Shown piece by piece: positions 26,811 through 35,527 of a DNA stretch of 64,000 nucleotides. The position numbers were made by a program, and so were the translations under genes. Below the pieces are notes generated by a model that saw nothing but the letters and a program-made list of their open reading frames with translations, made no database searches and had not been told where the DNA came from. How positions within the stretch are numbered: position 1 is the stretch's first letter; each line of letters starts with the position of its first letter. Source of the stretch: an uncultured Blautia sp. (GTDB taxonomy: Bacteria; Bacillota; Clostridia; Lachnospirales; Lachnospiraceae); NCBI GenBank assembly GCA_934371915.1, contig CAKROE010000007.1:1-64000 (forward strand), read 5' to 3'.

Positions 26811-28490
26811 ATGAAAAAGCAAAAAAACATACTGCAACAAAACAATTTATTTTTTATAGGATTGATATGTATCACAATATTTTCATTTTGGAAATGTAGA
26901 TATGGATTAGGTAATAATGACGAACCATTTTATCTAACCATTCCTTTTCGCATGAGCCAGGGGGACAAATTATTTTTACATGAATGGCACGTTTCGCAGA
27001 CAGTAGCGTTTCTAACATTTCCCATTATGAAATTATATCAGCTTATTATTAAGGACACGGCAGGAATTATCCTTCATTTTCGGTATATTTATATTTGTAT
27101 AAATGCAATTATTACAGCAATTGCTTATTATAGACTAAAAAAATACGGAAAAAATGCCGCAATAATCTGTATGTTATATTTTTTATTTGTTCCATTCAAC
27201 ATCATGGCATTATCATATAATAGTATTGGTCTGGCTTGCAACTTTTTGTGCACAGTCTTCCTTATTACATCTAATGAAAAAAAGAAATGTGACTATGTTT
27301 TTGCCGGCATATTCTTTGCAATGATGGTATTATGTCAGCCAATTCTATGCTTAATTTTTTGCATAGAAGCTATAATAATACTGATATATGCAAAATATAA
27401 AAAGAAAAAACCTCTAATGCAAAAACTAATATATTTCTTTATAGGCTGCATCATTATGGCATTTCCAATCATAACATATTTGTTCATAAAAGTAGGACTA
27501 CATAGCGTTATCGCTGCAATACCGCAAATATTAAACGATCCCGAGCACAGAGGCGCAGGAACTATTGGAAATCTCCTTCACAACATAGTACGTTTATACA
27601 TTCCTGAGAAAGGAATCATAATTAGTCACTTTTCAATTAATACTAAAATAATATTAAAAATATTATATGCTATGTTTGTACTTATTTGGATAAGCGTAAT
27701 AATAGATAAATCCAATCGAAGAAATACCAAAATTATAATTTCTTCATTGATTGCAACCGTAATCAGTTGTTGCTATTTGTTATTTGTTCAAAGCTCATAT
27801 ATTAATTTTCTGATATTTCCCTGGGTATTGCATGGCATAACATTATTTCTGTTAGAGGAAGATAAAAAAATAAGAACGACATTGAAAATTGCCTGGTTAA
27901 TAGGTTTTTCTCATGCTATTGCCTTTCTAGGATCTAATCAGTACGGTTATGTAATTAATATAGCACTTCTTTCAGCAGCACTTATAAGTATTTTGTTAAG
28001 TTTACGTGAAAAGGCCACAAAAAAATTTATTGGAATATGTGTTCTTATAACATTTTGTTTGCTTGGATATGCCAGAACAGAACATGTATTTTGGCAAACA
28101 CCACCCTCTACATTAACGGAACAATGTTCAGAAGGAAGTGTTAAAGGAATCTATGTAACAAAAGAAACGAAGGAATTTTACAACAAACGAATTGCTGATA
28201 TAAAGGAAAAAAATATTACAGAAAAAGATAATGTACTGTTTTTAACCCAAGATACCTTTTTACCACTGGAAACAGCTGGAACTGTATCCCAGTATTCTTG
28301 TTGGCTTTCAGGCGTCAATGAAGCAACTTTTTCAAGACTGAAAACATATTATGCGATGGTTCCAGAGAAAATACCAAATAAAATTTATATTGGAAAAGAA
28401 TATGTTAACAAAAAAGACGTTACTAAATGGGCAGAACAGTATGGTTTTCATATATCCAAAAGTGAGGTCAGTTACTTTTTAGAAAAGTAA
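26811..28490 (+). CDS. Polytopic membrane protein, GT39/ArnT-like glycosyltransferase candidate
   Basis: A 559-residue membrane protein with about 10-12 hydrophobic helices in the first 420 residues and a soluble C-terminal domain of about 130 residues. An acidic motif after the first helix (GNNDEPFYLT, residues 33-42) is positioned like the catalytic Asp-Glu loop of GT-C enzymes such as ArnT. It reads in the same direction as the GtrB-like gene 91 bp downstream, which would make a lipid-linked sugar donor for it. The AT content is higher than in the housekeeping regions, hinting at transfer. A flippase-like role cannot be ruled out. Confidence 0.6.
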   Translation: MKKQKNILQQNNLFFIGLICITIFSFWKCRYGLGNNDEPFYLTIPFRMSQGDKLFLHEWHVSQTVAFLTFPIMKLYQLIIKDTAGIILHFRYIYICINAIITAIAYYRLKKYGKNAAIICMLYFLFVPFNIMALSYNSIGLACNFLCTVFLITSNEKKKCDYVFAGIFFAMMVLCQPILCLIFCIEAIIILIYAKYKKKKPLMQKLIYFFIGCIIMAFPIITYLFIKVGLHSVIAAIPQILNDPEHRGAGTIGNLLHNIVRLYIPEKGIIISHFSINTKIILKILYAMFVLIWISVIIDKSNRRNTKIIISSLIATVISCCYLLFVQSSYINFLIFPWVLHGITLFLLEEDKKIRTTLKIAWLIGFSHAIAFLGSNQYGYVINIALLSAALISILLSLREKATKKFIGICVLITFCLLGYARTEHVFWQTPPSTLTEQCSEGSVKGIYVTKETKEFYNKRIADIKEKNITEKDNVLFLTQDTFLPLETAGTVSQYSCWLSGVNEATFSRLKTYYAMVPEKIPNKIYIGKEYVNKKDVTKWAEQYGFHISKSEVSYFLEK

Positions 28491-28581
28491 AGATATCATA
28501 ACCAAAGAAATTGAAACACTTAACGTATCTTTCTTTTCAAACGAATAAAAAGAAAATCAATAAAGAATAGGAGCAAAAATA

Positions 28582-29535
28582 ATGCAACGGTTAATGATAG
28601 TAGTTCCATGCTATAATGAAGAAGAAATTTTACCCTATAGTATTCAAAAATTGACAGACGTAATAAAAAATCTAATTTCAAACTCCAAAGTTGCATCAAA
28701 TAGTGGAATATTATTTGTGAATGACGGAAGCAAAGATCATACTTGGGAAATAATTCAGACAGAATATAATAACAACCCATATATTTATGGACTGGATCTT
28801 GCAGGTAATGTAGGACATCAGAATGCACTATTTGCAGGAATCCAGACTGCTGCTGAAATATGTGACGTATCTATTAGCATTGATGCCGATCTTCAGGATG
28901 ATATCAACGTAATCGAGCAGATGGTGGATGAATATCTTGCAGGTGCAGATATTGTCTATGGAGTTCGAAGTGAAAGAACAACTGATACATTTTTTAAACG
29001 TTTTACTGCACAGTCTTTTTACCGGGTTATGCAAATGATGGGGGTAAAAACAGTATATAATCATGCAGATTTCCGTTTAATGAGTGCAAGAGCCATGAAA
29101 CAGCTAGGACAATATAAAGAACGAAATCTGTTTCTTCGAGGAATAGTTCCACTTATTGGATATAAAACAGCCACAGTAACTTATGCACGTAAGGAAAGAC
29201 TAGCTGGCGAAAGCAAATATCCGTTAAAGAAAATGCTGTCATTTGCCTGGGATGGTATTACTTCATTTAGCATAAAACCAATTAGCATGATTATGGCTTT
29301 TGGCGGAATAATTGTGGCATGTTCAGTGCTTGCATTTATCTACACTTTAGTATCTTATTTTATGGGACATGTAAGCCCTGGATGGTCTTCACTAATGATT
29401 TCCATCTGGTTTTTGGGCGGAGTGCAGTTGCTTTTTATTGGAGTTGTCGGACAATATGTCGGAAAGACGTACATAGAAAGCAAAGAACGTCCACGATATA
29501 ATGTGGCTGAGTTTTTAAACCACGAAAAAGAATGA
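28582..29535 (+). CDS. GtrB-like polyprenyl-phosphate glycosyltransferase
   Basis: A 317-residue GT2 protein with an N-terminal catalytic domain (IVVPCYNEEEILPYSI, VNDGSKDHTWEII, the SIDADLQDD metal motif) and two C-terminal membrane helices at about 230-300. The DLQDD motif and the two helices are typical of GtrB/bactoprenol glucosyltransferases and dolichol-phosphate mannosyltransferase relatives, which attach a sugar to undecaprenyl phosphate on the inner face of the membrane. It would supply donor to the GtrII-like protein or to the membrane protein just upstream. Confidence 0.88.
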   Translation: MQRLMIVVPCYNEEEILPYSIQKLTDVIKNLISNSKVASNSGILFVNDGSKDHTWEIIQTEYNNNPYIYGLDLAGNVGHQNALFAGIQTAAEICDVSISIDADLQDDINVIEQMVDEYLAGADIVYGVRSERTTDTFFKRFTAQSFYRVMQMMGVKTVYNHADFRLMSARAMKQLGQYKERNLFLRGIVPLIGYKTATVTYARKERLAGESKYPLKKMLSFAWDGITSFSIKPISMIMAFGGIIVACSVLAFIYTLVSYFMGHVSPGWSSLMISIWFLGGVQLLFIGVVGQYVGKTYIESKERPRYNVAEFLNHEKE

Positions 29536-29543
29536 AACGTGTG

Positions 29544-29579
29544 GAGGGGTAGGAGAAATATTCTTTCCCCTCTATTTTT
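29544..29579 (+). terminator. Terminator after the GtrB-like gene
   Basis: GAGGGG (29544-29549) pairs with CCCCTC (29567-29572), followed by TATTTTT. It overlaps the stop codon of the convergent gene at 29572, so termination and the convergent gene end share the same bases. Confidence 0.65.
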
Positions 29580-30741
29580 GAAAATTACAAATAATTCTTC
29601 CATATATTTTATCAATATTTTTCCAAAACTCAGTAACACCAACGGACGCTACATAAGATATTACAATCAAAATAATCCATGCTACTATCGCATCCTTTGT
29701 TGCTGATATTAGCTTCGCAAACGGATAAAAATAATAACAGAAAAAAGTGTGTGTCAACCACATATTCGTGCTTTCCCGTCCAATAAGCATAGCGACTTTT
29801 TTTACCGGCTTCAAATACGAAAGTAAATCAGTCATGCATATAATAAAAATCGGTACATATATCATGTCAATCGACTGCCCCACAGCAACAACTCTTAAAT
29901 ACACAATTAATCCCAGGATACATAAGTCCTTACCCGGATCAAGCATATTATTTCTCTGTAAAGCAACTTTCAATTTTTCCAAAAGATTATCCTTTGCAAG
30001 AAGTGTTCCCATCCAAAAGCAGGAAATAAACGGTGCGGTCTGACAAAAGAAAATGTTGTATATATAAGAATTTGCCAGTGTACTAAAAAATTCAACATTT
30101 CTTAAATTCGGAAAAATATAAGACACCAAAAGATGACAGATAATAATTCCCGTAGCATTCGTAATTGTAGAAAAACGGTCTATCAATTTTTTTATAAGTG
30201 GAAATGTTATAATTGCATAAACATACTTAATCAAGAACCACCATTCTCTATTATAAGAGCAATCCAGTCCTATAAAATTTCTGATAAATTCTCCCAACGA
30301 AAAATTTTGATATACATGGCAAATAATTTCGTCCTTACAATAAGTTGGCTGCTTGGAAAAGAATGCGAATGCCAACGGTATAAATATAATAAAAACTTTC
30401 CAATAGCTGATATATACATTTTTCAGTCTTGCAATCAAATCAATTTTTCTTTTAATTGTACTTTTATAAATTCCATATCCGCTAAGAAAAAAGAAAATCG
30501 AAACACATATTTTCCCAAACGAACTCATGTAATAAACAAACTTATGCTCCAGCCCCCCTAATTGGCACACTAACCCATTTTCTATCATTCTCTCCGGAAA
30601 AAAATACAGATGATGTATCAGCATGAGTATAATTGCAATACCTTTTATAACTCTTGTATCTTCCTTTGTGAAATATGTATTCATATCTGTTTTTATGGAC
30701 CGATCCATTTCCTTTCTTGCTATCATTTTTATATTACTCAA
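29572..30741 (-). CDS. Acyltransferase 3 family membrane protein
   Basis: A 389-residue membrane protein with the acyltransferase-3 fold: after a short cytosolic head comes KGIAIILMLIHHLYFFPE (His pair at about 43-44) and then ICVSIFFFLSGYGIYK. About ten hydrophobic helices follow. The start is uncertain: a TTG at 30741 overlaps the stop codon of the phosphorylase gene, and internal ATG codons at residues 6, 12 and 20 are alternatives with poor ribosome sites. It is transcribed behind the GH112 gene but is AT-rich like the glycan genes, so a functional link to the phosphorylase is doubtful. Confidence 0.8.
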   Translation of the reverse strand: MSNIKMIARKEMDRSIKTDMNTYFTKEDTRVIKGIAIILMLIHHLYFFPERMIENGLVCQLGGLEHKFVYYMSSFGKICVSIFFFLSGYGIYKSTIKRKIDLIARLKNVYISYWKVFIIFIPLAFAFFSKQPTYCKDEIICHVYQNFSLGEFIRNFIGLDCSYNREWWFLIKYVYAIITFPLIKKLIDRFSTITNATGIIICHLLVSYIFPNLRNVEFFSTLANSYIYNIFFCQTAPFISCFWMGTLLAKDNLLEKLKVALQRNNMLDPGKDLCILGLIVYLRVVAVGQSIDMIYVPIFIICMTDLLSYLKPVKKVAMLIGRESTNMWLTHTFFCYYFYPFAKLISATKDAIVAWIILIVISYVASVGVTEFWKNIDKIYGRIICNFQK

Positions 30742-32900
30742 ACCTCATACCACTTAATCTCATTTGCTTCCATATGCAGATCAAAGCTGCTGCCATCGCC
30801 TCTGTATACGGTGGTATCCTGTGGTTCGTAAGTATTGTTTACAACGCAATATTTACCATTTTTTACATAAGCATGAACTTCCACATTGTAGTTAGTGGAA
30901 TACCAGCAGTGCAGTTCTTCTTCTGCGGATGCTGACCAGAGGACTGCACGGTACAAGATACGGCTGTTTTTGAAGCTGTACGGAAGTCCGCTGATATACA
31001 CGCCACGGCCTTTTCCGAAGCTTCTGACTGCCATCTGTACTTCATTGTCTTTCTGGATCAGAATTTCGGTTCCGTCAAGTGCATAAATATTTTTCTTACC
31101 TTCTCCGAAGTCTGCTTCCCCGTCACTGTCTGCGAGGATAAAGTGATCCCTGTGTTCTTCCCAGTTGTATTTATCCTTGTTGAGATTGAATCCATTTTCC
31201 TCCTCTACGCCGAGTACATCGTCAAGCTGGAAGAAATGGCCCTGCCACTGATGTGCCGCCGGTTCTCCGACACCGATAAATCCGCCGCCGTTGTATACAA
31301 ACTCTTTGACTGCTGAGATAACTGTCTCATCGATCCAGTTTTCTCCGCCGCTCTGTGCAGTATCCGCATCACCAACATTCAGAATCACATCAAATTGTCT
31401 GAGAAGTTCCGGATTTTCGCGGATATCGTCAAAGCTGATAAAGGATACATCAAACGGTGCACCGCTCAGCGCTTCGATAATACCGAAGTAGGAGTAATTC
31501 TGTTTGTAGTAGATTGCGTGATGTACCATATGATTTCCCCAGGAACGCATCTTTCCCCAGCAGTTCAGAACTGCTACCTTTTTTACGCAGTAAGGTGTTG
31601 TTCCCTGAATATTGTCATACAGAGTACGGAATTCCTGGCACACGGACTTGATGTATTCTACAAAATCCGGGAACTGGATTGCCAGTTTCAGATAACCGCC
31701 GTAACCGATTCTCTGGATCGGGCTTCGAAGGATTGCACGCCTTGCTGTTACCCAGTTGATTTTTGCTTCTTTTACCGGATCTCCGCCCTCATGGAAGGTA
31801 TCCGGAAAGAAATATGGCAAAAATCTTCCTTCTGTATATTTCACGTGTTTAATATCACTGAAAAGGCGCAGTGTTGCACCGTTTCCGACGCTTCCGACAA
31901 CTGCATCCAGTCCGATGGATGCAAACTCATCCATAAACGGTTCCATGCCAATCCAGTGATCGCCCATAAACATCATGGCTTCTCTTCCATATTCGTGTAC
32001 GATATCCACCATTTCCTTTGCAAGTGCAGCCACCTCACGGCGCTGGAATGCCTGAAAATCTTTAAATTCTTTTGACGGAATACGGTAAGTATTGTTCATA
32101 TATCCCTGATCGATGATATATTCCGGACGGAATTTATACCCCACTTCTTTTTCAAACTGTTCCAGGATATACGGGCTTACGGAAGCAGAATATCCGAACC
32201 AGTCTACATATTTTTCTCTTGCCATCTCATCAAAGATCAACGTAAACTGATGGAAAAACGTCGTAAAACGTACTACATCCACATACTCGTGGCTTTCGAG
32301 ATAACGGCGGAGACGTTCCAGAGAATGTGCTCTTGTCGCAGGCTGGCGTACATCAAATGTAATCTGCGGCTCTACATCCTTCCAGTCATTAACCACTGCA
32401 TTGTACATATGTACCGGATCCCACATGATGTATGCAAGAAAACTTACTGTATATTCGTGAAATTTCTTTGCAGGCCGGATCACGACATTTCCACTCTCCG
32501 CATCGTAAGACCAGTCTTTTGTTTCCACGATTTCACCTGTCGTACGGTCAATCACTTCCCACCATCTGTAAATATCGTCTCTTGTATTGACTGCAAGCAT
32601 GTCCGGATACAGGTGATCCATCAGATGAATTTCAAGTTTTTCTTCCACTGCGGTATGGAAAGAAGTCATAATATACATCTGCTGGATTTCTTCCGGATGT
32701 GCCTTCGCCCATGCATTGTCTTTACGTGTTGTATAATAAGTCGCATAAATCTTCGCACCGGTCTCTTTCAGTTCCTGCGGAAACTCTGTTCCATCACAGT
32801 CACGGATTGCATCTGCCCCCCATTCTCCCATAATATCCAGTGTTTCCTTAATCACATCAAGGTCTGTCGGTATTGTCACACGTCCTTTTTCTGCTGCCAT
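30738..32900 (-). CDS. GH112 galactosyl-sugar phosphorylase
   Basis: A 720-residue cytosolic phosphorylase that splits a beta-galactosyl disaccharide with phosphate to give galactose 1-phosphate. The whole chain resembles the galacto-N-biose/lacto-N-biose phosphorylase of bifidobacteria: WGADAIRDCDGT near the start, RFTTFFHQFTLIFDE at about 211-225, the GDHWIG motif with the presumed general-acid Asp at 314, YTEGRFLPYFFPDTF, and the RGVYISGLPYS segment near the end. Specificity may be for galacto-N-biose/lacto-N-biose (mucin, milk) or for galactosyl-1,4-rhamnose; the sequence alone does not settle this. It has its own promoter and a GGGAGG ribosome site, and no sugar transporter is adjacent. 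Confidence 0.92.
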   Translation of the reverse strand: MAAEKGRVTIPTDLDVIKETLDIMGEWGADAIRDCDGTEFPQELKETGAKIYATYYTTRKDNAWAKAHPEEIQQMYIMTSFHTAVEEKLEIHLMDHLYPDMLAVNTRDDIYRWWEVIDRTTGEIVETKDWSYDAESGNVVIRPAKKFHEYTVSFLAYIMWDPVHMYNAVVNDWKDVEPQITFDVRQPATRAHSLERLRRYLESHEYVDVVRFTTFFHQFTLIFDEMAREKYVDWFGYSASVSPYILEQFEKEVGYKFRPEYIIDQGYMNNTYRIPSKEFKDFQAFQRREVAALAKEMVDIVHEYGREAMMFMGDHWIGMEPFMDEFASIGLDAVVGSVGNGATLRLFSDIKHVKYTEGRFLPYFFPDTFHEGGDPVKEAKINWVTARRAILRSPIQRIGYGGYLKLAIQFPDFVEYIKSVCQEFRTLYDNIQGTTPYCVKKVAVLNCWGKMRSWGNHMVHHAIYYKQNYSYFGIIEALSGAPFDVSFISFDDIRENPELLRQFDVILNVGDADTAQSGGENWIDETVISAVKEFVYNGGGFIGVGEPAAHQWQGHFFQLDDVLGVEEENGFNLNKDKYNWEEHRDHFILADSDGEADFGEGKKNIYALDGTEILIQKDNEVQMAVRSFGKGRGVYISGLPYSFKNSRILYRAVLWSASAEEELHCWYSTNYNVEVHAYVKNGKYCVVNNTYEPQDTTVYRGDGSSFDLHMEANEIKWYEV

Positions 32901-32956
32901 TTTTATATCCTCCCTATCTGAACCTTCTGGTATTTTTACTTCTTTTCAATACTTAT

Positions 32957-32985
32957 AGAATACTTTGTTTACGCACGAAATGCAA
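32957..32985 (-). promoter_or_regulatory. SigmaA-type promoter of the GH112 gene
   Basis: On the minus strand TTGCAT (32985-32980) and TATTCT (32962-32957) are spaced by 17 bp, about 57 bp before the start codon at 32900. Confidence 0.65.
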
Positions 32986-33031
32986 TCCCGTTTCTTACAC
33001 TTTTCTTTATCATTTTTACACAATCAGCCAT

Positions 33032-33060
33032 TTGACAGAATTCCTCACCTGTGCTAGTCT
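33032..33060 (+). promoter_or_regulatory. SigmaA-type promoter of the pseudouridine synthase gene
   Basis: TTGACA (33032-33037), a 17-bp spacer, then TAGTCT (33055-33060). The start codon is 34 bp further on. Confidence 0.75.
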
Positions 33061-33093
33061 TCTGATAAAACAAATTGATACCTGGAGTTAATT

Positions 33094-33975
33094 ATGGATC
33101 GAATTTTTCATTATCAAATCACAGAAAATGAACAGGGTACAACCGTGCTGGACTTTCTTCGGAAGAAGGGATTTTCCAGACACATCCTTTCTTCTATGAA
33201 AGCCGACAAAGAAGCCCTTACAAGGAACGGTCAGCGAATCGGCGGCAGAGAACAGCTTCTGGCCGGAGATCATTTCCGGGTCCGTCTTCTGGAAACTATT
33301 GATTCCGACGGAATCGTCCCTGTTTCGATGCCGCTTTCCATCCTTTATGAAGACGAAGATATTCTGGTTATAAACAAACCTGCAGATATGCCGGTACATC
33401 CTTCTATTGGTAATTACACAAACACACTGGCAAACGGTGTTGCCGCTTATCTTGATGCCAAGGATGAACACAGTCCTTTCCGATGCATCAACCGTCTCGA
33501 CCGCGACACCTCCGGTGCCCTGATTCTTGCCAAAAACGCCTTCAGTGCCGCCGTACTCTCCACCCAAATGAGAAACCGCCAGATAAGACGAACTTATCTG
33601 GCGGTCGTAGAAGGTATCACCCCGCCAAACGGTACAATTTCTGCACCGATCAGTCGGGTGGATGATTCTGTTATTGAACGGCATGTGGACTTTGTTCACG
33701 GAGAATCTGCTGTCACGCACTATGAACGACTGGAAGTAAAAAACGGACATTCTCTTCTGGAAATTCATCTTGAAACCGGGCGCACCCATCAGATCCGGGT
33801 TCATATGGGATACATCGGCCATCCGCTTCCTGCGGATTATCTGTACCATCCGGTATATGATTACTTCAAACGTCAGCCTCTCCACTCTCTTCAGCTGGAG
33901 TTCCGGCATCCGGTCACCGATAAGTCTATGTGCCTGCTTGCACCGGTTCCTGAAGATATGTGCAATGCCTTTTGA
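33094..33975 (+). CDS. RluA-family RNA pseudouridine synthase
   Basis: A 293-residue cytosolic enzyme that converts uridine to pseudouridine in rRNA or tRNA. It has an N-terminal S4-like RNA-binding segment (about 14-65), the catalytic motif INRLDRDTSGALILAKNA with the Asp nucleophile near 135, and the C-terminal LETGRTHQIRVHMGYIGHPL motif. These identify the RluA/RluC/RluD group. The exact target base cannot be told. It ends two bases before the convergent coaX stop codon. Confidence 0.93.
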   Translation: MDRIFHYQITENEQGTTVLDFLRKKGFSRHILSSMKADKEALTRNGQRIGGREQLLAGDHFRVRLLETIDSDGIVPVSMPLSILYEDEDILVINKPADMPVHPSIGNYTNTLANGVAAYLDAKDEHSPFRCINRLDRDTSGALILAKNAFSAAVLSTQMRNRQIRRTYLAVVEGITPPNGTISAPISRVDDSVIERHVDFVHGESAVTHYERLEVKNGHSLLEIHLETGRTHQIRVHMGYIGHPLPADYLYHPVYDYFKRQPLHSLQLEFRHPVTDKSMCLLAPVPEDMCNAF

Positions 33976-33977
33976 TT

Positions 33978-34742
33978 TTATTTGTTTTTGTCGTATATGA
34001 TCTGGAGACCCTTCAGGAGAAGATCTCCGTCCAGGATCATCTCGCGTTTACAGTGCGGGATGATTTTTCTGGACATTCCTCCTGTCGCGATCACTGTAAC
34101 TTTCTGTCCCAGTTCTTCCTCAATCCGGTCAATGATACCGTCTACCGCAGCTGCATTTCCATAGAGAATTCCACTCTTCATACAATCCACTGTATTCTTG
34201 CCGATGATTTTTTTCGGTTCTTCAATGCTGATTCCACTTAACTGTGATGCTCTGCTTGTCAGTGCATCCAGCGAAATCTGTACCCCCGGAAGGATCATTC
34301 CTCCGATATAATGCTTCTTATCATCCACTACAGAGACTGTTGTTGCTGTCCCCATATCTACGATCACAAGCGGAACAGGATACTGTGCCAGAGCTGCCAC
34401 TGCATCAGCCACGCGGTCAGCTCCCATCTCTCCCGGATTATCCAGAAGGATATTCAGCCCGGTCTTCACCCCCGGACCTACGATCATCGCATCTTTTTTG
34501 AGGATCTTCTGTACCGCAAGTCTCGCAGCGAATGTGATCTGCGGAACAACGGAAGAAATGATTGCCCCTTCAATATCTGCACGATTGATATGATGAATAT
34601 CAAGAATCGTCTTGATATCAATTGCATACTCCAGTTCGGTCTTGGTGCGGATCGTAGAAATTCTCTCTGTTAAATATATTTTTTCTTTGTCAATGCAGCC
34701 AACAACAATGTTGGTATTTCCGATATCAATAGCTAAAATCAT
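33978..34742 (-). CDS. coaX: Type III pantothenate kinase
   Basis: A 254-residue cytosolic kinase that phosphorylates pantothenate in the first step of coenzyme A synthesis. The ASKHA-fold motifs are clear: LAIDIGNTNIVVG (phosphate 1), GADRVADAVAA, VIVDMGTATTVSVVD (phosphate 2) and the GGMILPGVQISLDAL segment. Length is normal. It is the last gene of a minus-strand CoA group with a PanT-like transporter subunit and coaBC. Confidence 0.97.
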   Translation of the reverse strand: MILAIDIGNTNIVVGCIDKEKIYLTERISTIRTKTELEYAIDIKTILDIHHINRADIEGAIISSVVPQITFAARLAVQKILKKDAMIVGPGVKTGLNILLDNPGEMGADRVADAVAALAQYPVPLVIVDMGTATTVSVVDDKKHYIGGMILPGVQISLDALTSRASQLSGISIEEPKKIIGKNTVDCMKSGILYGNAAAVDGIIDRIEEELGQKVTVIATGGMSRKIIPHCKREMILDGDLLLKGLQIIYDKNK

Positions 34743-34793
34743 AGTTTTTCATTCCAATCCTGTATGTCCACACCTGTGGATCTATATACTTTT

Positions 34794-35432
34794 TTATGCA
34801 GCAGTATCTGGTTTTGCAATCTGGGCTGCCGGGATCAGATGTGCTTTTGAAAGAGCAGTTCCTACTGCAGCAGTGATGATCGTAGAAGAGATCATCTCAC
34901 TGATTGCATTGAATCCAACCATCACGCAGCATCCTACGATGATATTTCTTCCACCCATAAGATTCTGGATCAGTTCTGTATTTCCAAACATCATAACAAG
35001 TGCGCTCATAAAAAACAGTGTGTTCAGAAAAGCGGAAAAGAAACCTGTAACTGCGCAGGATACATAGGTATTCGCTTTTTTGTGTACGGCTCTGTAAATA
35101 AATCCGAGGCAGATTCCATCCAGAATACGCGGTACAAAGCACTGAACAGCAGTCAGCACCGGGCTGATCTGGAAAAGAGCAGATCCGAGAGCACTTGCGC
35201 CACCGATTCCCATAGCCTGCATATAGCTGGTCAGTCCAAATACGGCTCCTGCAACAGCTCCGCCTGTCGGTCCAAGGACAACGGCACAGATTGCAACCGG
35301 AATGACATTAAAGGTGACTGCCAGCGGTCCTACATTGAGATAGCCGAGCGGTGTGTAGGCCATCAGAAAAAGGATGCCTGACATAAGTCCCAGAATGGTA
35401 AGCTGTGATGTGTTAAATTTCTTTGTTTTCAT
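34794..35432 (-). CDS. ECF transporter S component, pantothenate type (PanT-like)
   Basis: A 212-residue membrane protein with about six hydrophobic helices. Its N terminus (TSQLTILGLMSGILFLMAYT in form) and the GPLAVTFNVIPVAICAVVLGP segment are typical of S components that give substrate specificity to energy-coupling-factor transporters. Because it lies between coaBC and coaX, pantothenate is the most likely substrate; this is by context, not residue analysis. The shared energizing module (EcfA/A'/T) is not in the window and would be encoded elsewhere. AAGGAGG precedes the ATG. Confidence 0.82.
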   Translation of the reverse strand: MKTKKFNTSQLTILGLMSGILFLMAYTPLGYLNVGPLAVTFNVIPVAICAVVLGPTGGAVAGAVFGLTSYMQAMGIGGASALGSALFQISPVLTAVQCFVPRILDGICLGFIYRAVHKKANTYVSCAVTGFFSAFLNTLFFMSALVMMFGNTELIQNLMGGRNIIVGCCVMVGFNAISEMISSTIITAAVGTALSKAHLIPAAQIAKPDTAA

Positions 35433-35527
35433 GTTTTCCTCCTTGTTATCGTTCCCTTACGCGGGATACAATACGGTGCGGAATTGCGGGCATATGAATT
35501 TTATTTACCCGCTTCCTGGTGAACGGG

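Noticed and set aside
31395..32075. 226-codon plus-strand reading frame
   Set aside because: It is antisense to the GH112 gene and has no family resemblance.
33088..33909. 273-codon minus-strand reading frame
   Set aside because: It is antisense to the RluA-family gene with all its motifs; the antisense product shows no domain pattern.
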